From the NCBI RefSeq assembly GCF_000308515.1, contig NZ_BAFV01000115.1:1-48089 (forward strand): a stretch of DNA of 48,089 bases, in the 5' to 3' direction. Numbering within the stretch: the stretch's first letter is position 1; each line of letters opens with the position of its first letter. A program made the translations under genes and the position numbers. The notes under the pieces were generated by a model that did no database searches, was not told where the DNA came from, and saw only the letters and a list, made by a program, of their open reading frames with translations. Below, piece after piece: positions 16,637 to 24,110 of the stretch. The stretch comes from Nocardia carnea NBRC 14403. GTDB lineage: Bacteria > Actinomycetota > Actinomycetes > Mycobacteriales > Mycobacteriaceae.

Positions 16637-18121
16637 ATGTTCAACAAGGTCAGATCGCGTGGCGTAGCACGGCCGACCGCCGCACGTGGAAGGAATCGCG
16701 GCCGGATCACGGTCGCCGCTGTCACCGCAGCGGCTGCCCTCACCACGGTACTGACAGGATGCGGTGCCCTGGATTCGGGGACAGTGGTGGTGAACATCGG
16801 ATATCAGTCGAAAACCATCAACACCATCAACGCGGGCACACTGCTGCGCGACCGCGGTGACTTCGAAGCGGCGCTCGCGCAGCTCGGTGAGCAGAACGGC
16901 AAGAACTACAAGGTGGTCTGGCAGGACTTCTCTTCCGGTGCGCCGCTGACCGCCGCCATGATCGCCTCGCATGTCGATATCGGCTCCATGGGCGATTACC
17001 CGCTGCTCACCAACGGTTCGAAGACGAAGAAGTTCGACGACGCGGCCACCGAGTTCATCGCCACCACCGGGTACAACCTGCGCGGCTCCCTCAACCAGGT
17101 GGTGGTCCCGACCGATTCACCGGCCACCGAGCTGACCGACCTCGTCGGCAAACAGGTGTCGACCAGTCTCGGCTCCGCCGGCGACGGCATGCTGTCCACC
17201 GCGTTGCTGCGCGCCGGGCTCGGCACCGGCGAGGTGAACATCGCGAATCAGGACCCCTCCATCGGCGCCGCCGCCATCGAGGGCAAACAGGTCGACGCGC
17301 TGGCGCAGTTCGTGCCGTGGCCGCAGATGGTGATCTACCGCAAGCAGGGCCGCCTGCTCTATGACGGCGGGGACAACAATGTGCCGACCTTCCACGGCAT
17401 CGTCGCCCGCAAGCAGTTCACGGCCCAGCAGCCGGAGGTGATCGATGCCTTCCTGCAGGCGATGCAGCAAACCAACGACTACCTCACCGCGAACCCGCTG
17501 GCCGCGGCCCAGCGGATCAGCGATATCACCGGAATCGAACCCGAAGTCGCCTACCTCTACAACGGACCCAACGGACTGGTGTCGTTCGACCCGACCATCA
17601 AGAAGGAGTTCGGGGACTCGCTGGCCCAGGTGAAGAACTTCCTCGTCGAACGTGGTTCGGTGGCCGAAGATTTCGATATCGCCGGCTTCCGGAACGACAG
17701 CTACCTGCGCAAGCTGCTCGGTGCGGACTTCGACCGGATCACCGCCGACACCACCAACCCCAGCAAGCTGAACGGCGTCGACGAGATCTGCCGGATTCCG
17801 GTGGACGATCCCGCGACCGCCTCGGAGGTCTGGTTCGAAGGACAGGACACCACCGCGGTCTCGGCGACCCCGAGCTGCCTGCTGCGGCGCATCGCAGGCG
17901 CCGACAACCCGATCCGGGCCGGCTACGTCCCCGCTGCCGACACCGCCACCAAGTTGTTCGCCGACCACGCCGTCTGGGTGATCGACCCCGCGGCGCCGCC
18001 CACCCGGCGGTATTTGCCCTTCGCGACCCAGGCCGCGGCCGGGGAATTCACGGCAGCACATCCGGGCAGCCAGATCGTCACCTACCCCGCGGCACTCGAA
18101 CAGGCCGGCCGCACCCACTGA
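16637..18121 (+). CDS. ABC transporter substrate-binding lipoprotein with NosL-like C-terminal region
   Basis: A 494-residue lipoprotein: signal, then lipobox LTGC with Cys42. Residues about 50-345 match the SsuA/TauA/NrtA type of binding protein: NIGYQSKTINTINAGTLLRD, SHVDIGSMGDYPLLTNG, and VGKQVSTSLGSAGDGMLSTA as the ligand loop. The usual family length is near 330, so about 130 residues are extra. That tail (about 380-490) resembles NosL copper-binding lipoproteins by layout: a Cys385 site (EICRIPVDDP), a second Cys414, VWVIDPAAPPTRRYLPFATQ, then AAAGEFTAAHPGSQIVTYPA. The CGM metal site of NosL reads CRI here, so copper binding is doubtful. It heads a three-gene importer operon for organosulfur compounds (inferred). 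Confidence 0.87.
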   Translation: MFNKVRSRGVARPTAARGRNRGRITVAAVTAAAALTTVLTGCGALDSGTVVVNIGYQSKTINTINAGTLLRDRGDFEAALAQLGEQNGKNYKVVWQDFSSGAPLTAAMIASHVDIGSMGDYPLLTNGSKTKKFDDAATEFIATTGYNLRGSLNQVVVPTDSPATELTDLVGKQVSTSLGSAGDGMLSTALLRAGLGTGEVNIANQDPSIGAAAIEGKQVDALAQFVPWPQMVIYRKQGRLLYDGGDNNVPTFHGIVARKQFTAQQPEVIDAFLQAMQQTNDYLTANPLAAAQRISDITGIEPEVAYLYNGPNGLVSFDPTIKKEFGDSLAQVKNFLVERGSVAEDFDIAGFRNDSYLRKLLGADFDRITADTTNPSKLNGVDEICRIPVDDPATASEVWFEGQDTTAVSATPSCLLRRIAGADNPIRAGYVPAADTATKLFADHAVWVIDPAAPPTRRYLPFATQAAAGEFTAAHPGSQIVTYPAALEQAGRTH

Positions 18122-18167
18122 CCTCCCGCATCGCCGGCAACGGCGACGAACCCGAAAGGAGATCGCG

Positions 18168-19079
18168 ATGGCGATCACAGCACCGAGTCAGGATGTCGTA
18201 ACCCGAGGACAGTCGTTCACCGGTCCCGGCCAGGACGAACAGCGCTCGCCGCTGAGCCCGGTGATCGAGAAGCTGCGTGACCGCGGCGCGTCGACCGCCG
18301 CGATGCGCCGGACCGCGGCGACCATCGGACTGCCGCTCATCCCGATCGTGGCCTTCATCCTGGTCTGGCACCTGCTGACCGTGAACGAAGTGGTCGCCTG
18401 GCTGCGGTTCAACCGGATGCCGACACCGGCCGCGGTTCTGGAGAGCTTCGTCGAACGGCTCGGCTCCGGCGCCTACTACGACGACTTGTTCGCCAGCCTG
18501 CAGCGGATCCTCCTGGGCTTCATCCTCGCCGCGATCATCGGCATCGGCCTCGGGACGCTCATCGGCCGATCGGAACCGGCGCGGAAAACGCTGCGGCCGT
18601 TCCTCGAGATCGTGCGCCCTATCCCGGCCATCGCCCTCGTGCCGCTCACGATCCTGCTGTTTCCGTCCAGCGAACAGGGGATCGTGTTCATCACCTTCTT
18701 CGCCGCCTTCTTCCCCGTGGTAGTCAGCACTATTCATGCCATGGAATCGCTGCCGAAGGTCTGGGAGGAAGCCGCGCAGACCATGGGCGCCAACCGCTGG
18801 GCGATCCTGCGCCACGTCGTGTTGCCGGGGGCCATGCCCGGAATCTTCTCCGGCCTGTCGGTGTCGATGGGTGTCGCCTGGATCTGCGTGGTCAGCGCGG
18901 AGATGATCTCGGGCCAGTTCGGCATCGGCTACTACACGTGGCAGGCCTACGGTTTGCTCGACTACGCCGGCGTTGTGGTCGGCATGCTCTCGATCGGTGC
19001 GCTCGGCCTGCTCACTGCATTCGTCGTCGAACTGGCCGGCCGCCGGGTCAACCACTGGCTACCCAGGGCACAGCGCTGA
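18168..19079 (+). CDS. ABC transporter permease (SsuC/TauC type)
   Basis: A 303-residue inner-membrane protein with about six to seven membrane helices. The loop that docks the ATPase is visible as EEAAQTMGANRWAILRHVVL followed by PGAMPGIFSGL, the standard EAA motif. Sequence style (RPIPAIALVPLTILLF, YYTWQAYGLLDYAGVVVGML) is that of sulfonate, taurine and nitrate importers. AAAGGAGA lies before ATG 18168, 46 bases after the binding-protein gene. Confidence 0.92.
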   Translation: MAITAPSQDVVTRGQSFTGPGQDEQRSPLSPVIEKLRDRGASTAAMRRTAATIGLPLIPIVAFILVWHLLTVNEVVAWLRFNRMPTPAAVLESFVERLGSGAYYDDLFASLQRILLGFILAAIIGIGLGTLIGRSEPARKTLRPFLEIVRPIPAIALVPLTILLFPSSEQGIVFITFFAAFFPVVVSTIHAMESLPKVWEEAAQTMGANRWAILRHVVLPGAMPGIFSGLSVSMGVAWICVVSAEMISGQFGIGYYTWQAYGLLDYAGVVVGMLSIGALGLLTAFVVELAGRRVNHWLPRAQR

Positions 19080-19154
19080 GGTGAGACCTCGGTCCGCCCC
19101 GCCGTTTCGCGCCCCCCGACTGCACCCTTCGCCAGCACCACGAGTAGGAACGTA

Positions 19155-19961
19155 ATGACTATCACCGCCCCCGAACCGGCCACCGCCGCCGCGCCCGCCT
19201 CGACGGGAGCCGGCGCCGCGGTCCAGCTCGACGACCTGCGTCTCGGTTTCCACGGCAAGCTCGCCGCACAGGTCACCCTCGATATCGAACCCGGCGAGGT
19301 CGTCGTCTTCCTGGGCCCCTCCGGGTGCGGCAAGTCGACCATCCTGCGCGCCCTGGCCGGGTTGCTCACCCCGATGGGCGGCACCGCAACCGTCGGTGGT
19401 ACACCGATCATCGGTAACGACGCCCAGTGCGCCATGGTCTTCCAGGAGGATGCGCTGCTGCCGTGGCGGAGTGCGTTGAAGAACGTGCTGTTCCCGCTGC
19501 ATCTGCGCGGTGTCAAGGGGCGGACGGCCAAGGAAGCCGCGGCCACCCATCTCGAACAGGTCGGGCTGAGCGACTATCTCAACCACCTGCCCAGCCATCT
19601 GTCCGGTGGGATGCGGCAGCGCGTGCAGCTGGCCCGGACCCTGGCCTGCAGTCCGAAGGTCATGCTGATGGACGAGCCGTTCGGTGCGCTCGATGCCCAA
19701 ACTCGTCTGGATATGCAGCAATTGCTGATCTCGGTGTGGAAGCAGACCGAGATGACGATTCTGTTCGTCACCCACGATGTCGACGAGGCGCTGCTGCTGG
19801 CCGACCGCGTGGTGCTGTTGACCCATCGGCCGGCAACCGTGGCCGAGGTCATCACCATCGACCGGCCGCGGGACCCGCAGGCGCAGTTCGGCGAGAGCTA
19901 CCAGCGCCGCCGCCAGTCGATCCTCGAGTTCCTCGGGCACGCTCCGGTGTCCGCGGACTGA
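19155..19961 (+). CDS. ABC transporter ATP-binding protein (SsuB/TauB type)
   Basis: A 268-residue ATPase with Walker A GPSGCGKST (54-62), Q-loop VFQEDALLPW, signature LSGGMRQRVQLARTLA, Walker B VMLMDEPFGALDA and H-loop VTHDVDEA. VFQEDALLPWR is typical of the nitrate/sulfonate/taurine subfamily. It energises the importer formed with the two preceding genes. A hairpin follows the stop, so this ends the operon. Confidence 0.93.
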   Translation: MTITAPEPATAAAPASTGAGAAVQLDDLRLGFHGKLAAQVTLDIEPGEVVVFLGPSGCGKSTILRALAGLLTPMGGTATVGGTPIIGNDAQCAMVFQEDALLPWRSALKNVLFPLHLRGVKGRTAKEAAATHLEQVGLSDYLNHLPSHLSGGMRQRVQLARTLACSPKVMLMDEPFGALDAQTRLDMQQLLISVWKQTEMTILFVTHDVDEALLLADRVVLLTHRPATVAEVITIDRPRDPQAQFGESYQRRRQSILEFLGHAPVSAD

Positions 19962-19974
19962 ATATCGCCGATGA

Positions 19975-20015
19975 CCGTGTGGCCGGTCGGTCCTGTGCCC
20001 GGCCCGGCCACACGG
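19975..20015. terminator. Hairpin ending the ABC operon
   Basis: A perfect 12-base stem CCGTGTGGCCGG (19975-19986) and CCGGCCACACGG (20004-20015) begins 13 bases after the ATPase stop. Confidence 0.8.
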
Positions 20016-20095
20016 CATTGTCAGGCTGCGACGAACACGCGTCGAGAACGGGGCAGGTTGCCACACGATGGCGCCAAGGTCGACAACGCGTCGGT

Positions 20096-20154
20096 CAAAT
20101 GGGAACGAAACGAGAAATGGGAATCGAAGTGATACTTAAATGGGAAACAAGCCA
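20096..20154. repeat. ATGGGAA repeat element, copy 2
   Basis: Three ATGGGAA units at 20099, 20117 and 20140 lie just beyond the 3' end of the ImmA-like gene. About 35 bases from the first unit onward are nearly identical to the element at 7711-7769. It lies in no gene. Confidence 0.7.
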
Positions 20155-20158
20155 GCCA

Positions 20159-20944
20159 TCAGATCGCCGCCGGTAATTCGCCGGCGTCGGACCAGGCGGG
20201 CGGACGTCCGACCGGCTCGATACCTGCTTCGCGCAACTCTTTCCGAGCGTCTTCCAGCGTGATGCCACGCAGCGTGGCGATCGCCTGTGCGGACAGCACT
20301 TCTTCTTCGTATGCCTTGATAGCTCGGGCGAGTAGCCGTTGCGGCGCCCGGCGTTGATCGGAGTCGGCTTGTAGTGCGCGGTACTGGTCGGACCATCCGT
20401 AGCGGGCAGCCAATTGCGGCGCCGTCAACGCCATCCACTCGTGTTTGGTGGCCTCGTCGACGTATCCGGCCTGCTGCAGGGCAATCGCCGCGATCGGTGG
20501 TGACACCAGGAAACGCTGGACGACCTCGGAGAGGGTGGATCGGGTCCCCGAATCTCGGTCGCCGAGGAACTCACGGATACCGTCGACCGGTGCGAGCAGG
20601 TGCCGGGCGAAGGCGTCGGCGCGCACTTCCGCGGGTGTTCGATCGCTCCAGTTGCCGGTGTGCTCGTCTGCCCAGTCCTGGAACAGCACGTGACCGAGCT
20701 CGTGGGCGAGCGTGCTGCGTTGCCGCATCGGATTCCGGGTACGTGCCACGCCGATGAAGACGGCGTCGCGTACCGGGTCTCGCATCGTCAGACCGTGTTC
20801 GTCCGGGCCTGCGTCGAGTACGGCGACGTCGATCGCGGTCGCCTGTTCGATAATCGCGACCAGGTCGCCCAGGGGTTGTACGCCGAGTCGGTGTTCGCGG
20901 CGGAACCGGGCGGCGGCGTCGCGTCCTTCTGTCTCGTTGTTCAC
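20159..20944 (-). CDS. ImmA/IrrE-family metallopeptidase
   Basis: A 261-residue protein with GTG start; AGGAAAC lies just upstream, and the 5-base gap from the XRE gene supports coupling. The zinc site HELGH is at residues 81-85 (QRSTLAHELGHVLFQDW), with a downstream acidic helix (AEVRADAFARHLLAP) giving the third ligand. ImmA-type peptidases cut or activate a partner XRE repressor, relieving repression after DNA damage or mobile-element signals. The partner is the preceding gene. The C-terminal 100 residues are helical and resemble no domain I can name. Confidence 0.88.
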   Translation of the reverse strand: MNNETEGRDAAARFRREHRLGVQPLGDLVAIIEQATAIDVAVLDAGPDEHGLTMRDPVRDAVFIGVARTRNPMRQRSTLAHELGHVLFQDWADEHTGNWSDRTPAEVRADAFARHLLAPVDGIREFLGDRDSGTRSTLSEVVQRFLVSPPIAAIALQQAGYVDEATKHEWMALTAPQLAARYGWSDQYRALQADSDQRRAPQRLLARAIKAYEEEVLSAQAIATLRGITLEDARKELREAGIEPVGRPPAWSDAGELPAAI

Positions 20945-20949
20945 GTTTC

Positions 20950-21303
20950 CTACGCTGGGTCGGTGGTGCCGGGGATGGCTTGGTCGTCGAGGTAGTCGTT
21001 CAATTCCAGGAAACGCAGCAGCGCTTCCCGCATGCGATCCATCTCGCAATCGTTGGTCGCTCGCGCGGCGCATCGGACCCGCTCGGCCACCGGCGCGGTC
21101 CCGGTGAGCTGGGCGACTGTGTGCCCTGTCGCCCAGCCGATCGCCACGATCTCCGGCATCTTCGCGGGCCTGTCCCCAGAGATGATCCGGGACAGGGTCG
21201 ACTGCGAGATCCCGGTCGCGTCCGCCAGAGCGCGCTGACTCAACCCCGCGGCAACGCGAGCGCGTTCGATCCGTGCACCGGCTTCGTTCGTCACCGCCAT
21301 CAC
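20950..21303 (-). CDS. XRE-family regulator, partner of ImmA-like peptidase
   Basis: A 117-residue protein with an N-terminal helix-turn-helix: IERARVAAGLSQRALADATG then ISQSTLSRIISGDRPAKMPE. The C-terminal part (about 70-115) is a helical tail and a likely target for the adjacent ImmA peptidase. The pair resembles phage or ICE repressor modules, but no integrase or phage gene is beside it. Confidence 0.88.
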   Translation of the reverse strand: MMAVTNEAGARIERARVAAGLSQRALADATGISQSTLSRIISGDRPAKMPEIVAIGWATGHTVAQLTGTAPVAERVRCAARATNDCEMDRMREALLRFLELNDYLDDQAIPGTTDPA

Positions 21304-21454
21304 CTATGTCCGTCTTGAATCAAAATTGCCGACTATGATTCAGTCTAGCCCGCCGGAGCGGGTCCGACCAGGGTGGAGACGGTCCGTTTGCCGCCCCATG
21401 GCATCGGCCGGTGGTGTGGGGAGAGAGTTGTGGCCGACGTTGTCCGCGCGGACT

Positions 21455-21538
21455 TCAGGGCCACCAGATCGTCGCCGCGATCACCAGTAGCGGTAGTCCG
21501 ATCGCGATGGCGAAACCGACCACTACCAGGGTGCTCAT
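21455..21538 (-). CDS. 27-residue single-span membrane peptide (micro-operon 1, gene C)
   Basis: A peptide of 27 residues consisting of one membrane helix ending in IWWP. Its ATG overlaps the stop of gene B as ATGA (21535-21538). An almost identical peptide is encoded at 31303-31386, with the last 20 residues identical, and there also follows gene B with an ATGA overlap. Conservation of peptide, order and overlap argues for a real gene. It could be a small toxin, an anchor or a regulator of a membrane partner; none is shown. Confidence 0.72.
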   Translation of the reverse strand: MSTLVVVGFAIAIGLPLLVIAATIWWP

Positions 21539-21837
21539 GGTGTGTCCTGCGTGGAGGTCCAGCGTGGGAAGCTGAGACGCGGTAGCACGGTTTCCACGTC
21601 GCAGATGTCCAGTACGGCGTCGAGTTCGTGCGGGCCGAGATGGTCGGGTGCCGGCAGGATCACCAGGTCGGCGCCGGCGTTGCGTGCCTGGTCGGCCACG
21701 CGTAGCACCGAGTGTTCGCCGGGCCATACGAGGTGGTAGCCGAGTCGGTCGGCGAGGCGGTGTACGCGGTCGCGGTCGGTCTCGGGTGCTCGGCTGATGT
21801 CGTGGTTGATCCAGCCGAACGCGATCGAGTGGCTCAT
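21535..21837 (-). CDS. 100-residue resolvase-like protein (micro-operon 1, gene B)
   Basis: A 100-residue protein (MSHSIAFGWINHDISRAPET...). The pattern of a strand, helix (RVHRLADRLGYHLVW), then RVADQARNAGADLVILPAPD and HLGPHELDAVL resembles the N-terminal nucleotide-like fold of serine resolvases (DxVxVxxxDRL region). The catalytic Ser-Arg set is not recognisable, so it is probably not a recombinase. About 70 percent of positions match the copy at 31383-31685. Start and stop overlap its neighbours as ATGA, indicating strong coupling. Confidence 0.75.
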   Translation of the reverse strand: MSHSIAFGWINHDISRAPETDRDRVHRLADRLGYHLVWPGEHSVLRVADQARNAGADLVILPAPDHLGPHELDAVLDICDVETVLPRLSFPRWTSTQDTP

Positions 21838-22013
21838 GGTGCGATATCGGCGTCGGTGGCGGGTTCCGGGATATCGCGACTGGCGCGGAGCCCGGCCGCC
21901 ACTCGTTCCAATATTGCTGTATCGATGCAGTATTGGTCGCGCAACAGCCGGACGGTCGCTTCCATTGCCCGGTTTCGTGCCGGTCGCTTGGGCAGACGTG
22001 GTCGTTCGCGCAC
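21834..22013 (-). CDS. Small helical protein (micro-operon 1, gene A)
   Basis: A 59-residue reading from GTG 22013, chosen because AGGAGG lies four bases upstream; an internal ATG at 21965 would give 43 residues. The C-terminal half (AILERVAAGLRASRDIPEPA) resembles the peptide at 31682-31807 (NQIAAGLRALHGPYPTALTR). Its stop overlaps the gene B start as ATGA. The interval 22014-22221 upstream has no other gene. Confidence 0.55.
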   Translation of the reverse strand: MRERPRLPKRPARNRAMEATVRLLRDQYCIDTAILERVAAGLRASRDIPEPATDADIAP

Positions 22014-22221
22014 AGTGCCTCCTGGGGGGTGTCATGGCGTGCACCCGGCGCCGGGGATTTCCGCGATCGGCGACCTCGTAATGTGCGGGCTGTCAACGCG
22101 GTTCGACGCGGCGTCGGGGCTGGATCAAGCGTCATCGACCGGCCTTCGCGGTCCCAGAGACAGCAGTAATAGGAAACCGCTACGCTTCCGCTCGGTATGC
22201 CGGTGCACAGCAGTGCGCCGA

Positions 22222-22398
22222 CCAACAATTGAATGCCGCGTTGCTCCTGGCCGAGAGACAGGAACCAAGCCCGCCGAGTTGGCAGAGTCGCTGGTGCGGC
22301 ATCTCGACGCTGCTCACGTCGACATCGTCGAGTCCTTGATGACTTCGGGGCAGGGATTCGTCACCGTCACCGATGCCGATCTGGTCGCACGACCCTGA
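22222..22398 (+). pseudogene. argS N-terminal fragment
   Basis: The reading GTKPAELAESLVRHLDAAHV followed by DIVESLMTSGQGFVTVTDAD matches the intact ArgRS at 46221 (GAKPAELAESLVWDLDAAGL...). A second frame just upstream gives NAALLLAE, matching NAALPLAK, so a frameshift lies near 22262. It stops within the N-terminal add-1 domain. The nucleotide match is moderate, so it came from a diverged paralogue rather than from a recent copy of the local argS. Confidence 0.82.
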
Positions 22399-22424
22399 TC
22401 GGTAAGGAATTTCGAGGAAGGCCA

Positions 22425-22442
22425 GGCCGGCACCCACCGGCC
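22425..22442. terminator. Short hairpin after the lipoprotein gene
   Basis: GGCCGG (22425-22430), loop CACCCA, CCGGCC (22437-22442), about 25 bases after the stop of the minus-strand lipoprotein gene. Small but well placed. Confidence 0.45.
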
Positions 22443-22466
22443 GGCCGATTGTGTCGCAGCCCGCTC

Positions 22467-22883
22467 CTACTCGGACATCTGGAGCAGTGCGGGGTATCCG
22501 TCTGCGGTGATCCGGACACTGCTGGAGTATTCACCGGGCTGGAGTAGGTCGGGGGTGATGTAGGTTGCTCGCGAGATCTGACCGTCTTTCAGGAAGACGA
22601 GAATGTTCCCTCCTTGCATGAACGTCTCGTCCATGTCGATCTTCCCCCCGACTTCGCGCTCGAGGTAGTCGCGGGAGACCGGCTGGTGCGACACATAAAC
22701 GGAGTCCCAGTCGCCGCCGGTCAGCTCATGCAGGCTGACCGATCCGCCGTTCTGGCGCAGTTCGGCCAGTTCGGCCGAAAGTGCCTGGTCTTCCTCCAAA
22801 GCAACCCCTCCATCGTCTGAACATGCGGTCAGCGCAACAGCGGCGCACACCAGCAACGCGAGCAGGACTTTCTCAGCTGTCAT
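22467..22883 (-). CDS. Small lipoprotein, unknown function
   Basis: A 138-residue protein with a signal and lipobox LTAC (Cys21). The mature part is acidic with no recognised domain. Strand-like pieces (NILVFLKDGQISRATYITPD, SSSVRITADGYPALL) suggest a small beta fold. Its ATG lies inside the end of the preceding gene (overlap 22873-22883), so it is translationally coupled to the type VII-like locus at 22.9-26.3 kb. It may be an immunity or surface protein for that locus (inference). Confidence 0.7.
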   Translation of the reverse strand: MTAEKVLLALLVCAAVALTACSDDGGVALEEDQALSAELAELRQNGGSVSLHELTGGDWDSVYVSHQPVSRDYLEREVGGKIDMDETFMQGGNILVFLKDGQISRATYITPDLLQPGEYSSSVRITADGYPALLQMSE

Positions 22884-23164
22884 AGGCGCCGTAACTTTCG
22901 CCGTCGCTTCCCGGGTTGTATCCGCCCGAGGTGAACTCCGTATCGGTCGGTGGAGGTTTGGTGCCGCCCGTTGCCGGTGGCCCGTCAGCGCGTCCGGTCT
23001 CGCCGATGGCGACCTGGTCGCTCGGTGTCAGCATGCCGTCCGGCCCGACGACGACCATATCGCCCCGGAGAACCGCTTCCTTGACGTAGGTCGCCAGTTC
23101 TTCCGGGCTCGCATCGGGGTGCTCGGCGGCAATTCTTCGTCCGACCGCGTTATTGTGGAGATAT
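22873..23164 (-). CDS. Short soluble protein, possibly 5'-truncated
   Basis: The open frame runs from a stop near 23165 and contains AAEHPDASPEELATYVKEAV, LRGDMVVVGPDGMLTPSDQV, and a Gly/Ser/Tyr-rich tail ending SYGAYDS. No ATG or GTG with a ribosome site starts the longer reading; the only clear ATG (23058) gives 61 residues and cuts a natural-looking helix. So the 5' end is probably lost. A second copy of about 175 bases lies at 28599-28773, and a scrap of its end near 27247. Function unknown. Confidence 0.5.
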
Positions 23165-23234
23165 CAACGAAATTGCGGCTTGATTCCCGTGTCCAACCAA
23201 ACGGAGACACTCCGAGTTACTTACCGCGAAATCC

Positions 23235-24095
23235 TCACCCGAGGAGATCGCCCCTGTGCAGTCGATCGATCACCGCATTAGACTTGAGCTCTTTGCGGGC
23301 TCCTGAGTTTTTCCAGTAGAACCGTAGCAAATGATAAATCAGGACCGGGTCCACTCGGTAGAAGTGGACATCGATAATCATTTCTCGGAGATAGCGCCTA
23401 TTGGCCTTCAGTTTGCGGACCAGCGCTGAGCTGCGCGAGGTGTGCAGGACGTCACCGCTTGTCGGAGTGACAACAACGGTGGGGTTATTGTTCGTCTGCG
23501 TAGCAAGAATTTCCTCGATCGACTCCCAAGCTATTGTTTGGTCGACTGCATTGCTGTGGATCTCGATACCTTGCTCACTGATGATCAGTTGGTGGTGTTT
23601 GACCAGCGCCGAGAAGAATGTGGTGGACAACCAGGCGCTGAACCCGGCCAGAGCCAGCATCGACGCGCAATACAGGTAATCGCGAATACTGTTCGTACCA
23701 GAATCGCGAGTGAAGAGCAGGACTCCATACGCCAGGGCGAAAACGGAACCTGCGGCCGAAAGGAGAGCAAACGGCAGATTGAATGGTCGATACATCGGGA
23801 GGACGAGAGCGGGCTCAGAGTGGGGACTGGAAGCGTTCACACTTGTCGGAAACCGTGAACGCTGGGCGTTCAATATTGCAAAAAATGCGGCTACGAAACT
23901 TGCCGAGACAGCGATACCCGCCGCCGAGAACAAGACCCTGGGGGCTGATCCCTCGCCGATCGACGATGCCAGCATTATTACAAAACCGACGCCAGATAGG
24001 ACGAAGACCAGGATGCCGGCCGCAATTGCGCCCCCGCGGTCGGAGTCGCCGAATCCCTCGGGCCGCGGAAGTTCGGGGGTGCTCACTTTCGACAT
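23235..24095 (-). CDS. Membrane protein with four predicted helices
   Basis: A 286-residue protein. Hydrophobic segments lie at about 25-45, 52-72, 108-128 and 140-162. The C-terminal 120 residues are soluble and contain the reading LIISEQGIEIHSNAVDQTIA followed by WESIEEI. This recalls the PH-like (YdbT/YcxB-type) domains of small membrane proteins. It starts 16 bases after the large effector-like gene at 24111, so it belongs to the same operon and may be its immunity or anchoring partner (inference). Base composition is lower in GC than in flanking housekeeping-type genes. Confidence 0.65.
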   Translation of the reverse strand: MSKVSTPELPRPEGFGDSDRGGAIAAGILVFVLSGVGFVIMLASSIGEGSAPRVLFSAAGIAVSASFVAAFFAILNAQRSRFPTSVNASSPHSEPALVLPMYRPFNLPFALLSAAGSVFALAYGVLLFTRDSGTNSIRDYLYCASMLALAGFSAWLSTTFFSALVKHHQLIISEQGIEIHSNAVDQTIAWESIEEILATQTNNNPTVVVTPTSGDVLHTSRSSALVRKLKANRRYLREMIIDVHFYRVDPVLIYHLLRFYWKNSGARKELKSNAVIDRLHRGDLLG

Positions 24096-24110
24096 AGCGT
24101 GCGCTTCTTC

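Noticed and set aside
15521..16972. 483-residue minus-strand frame over the DUF202 genes
   Set aside because: Covers two recognisable genes and a perfect terminator in another frame; composition is Arg/Pro/Gly noise.
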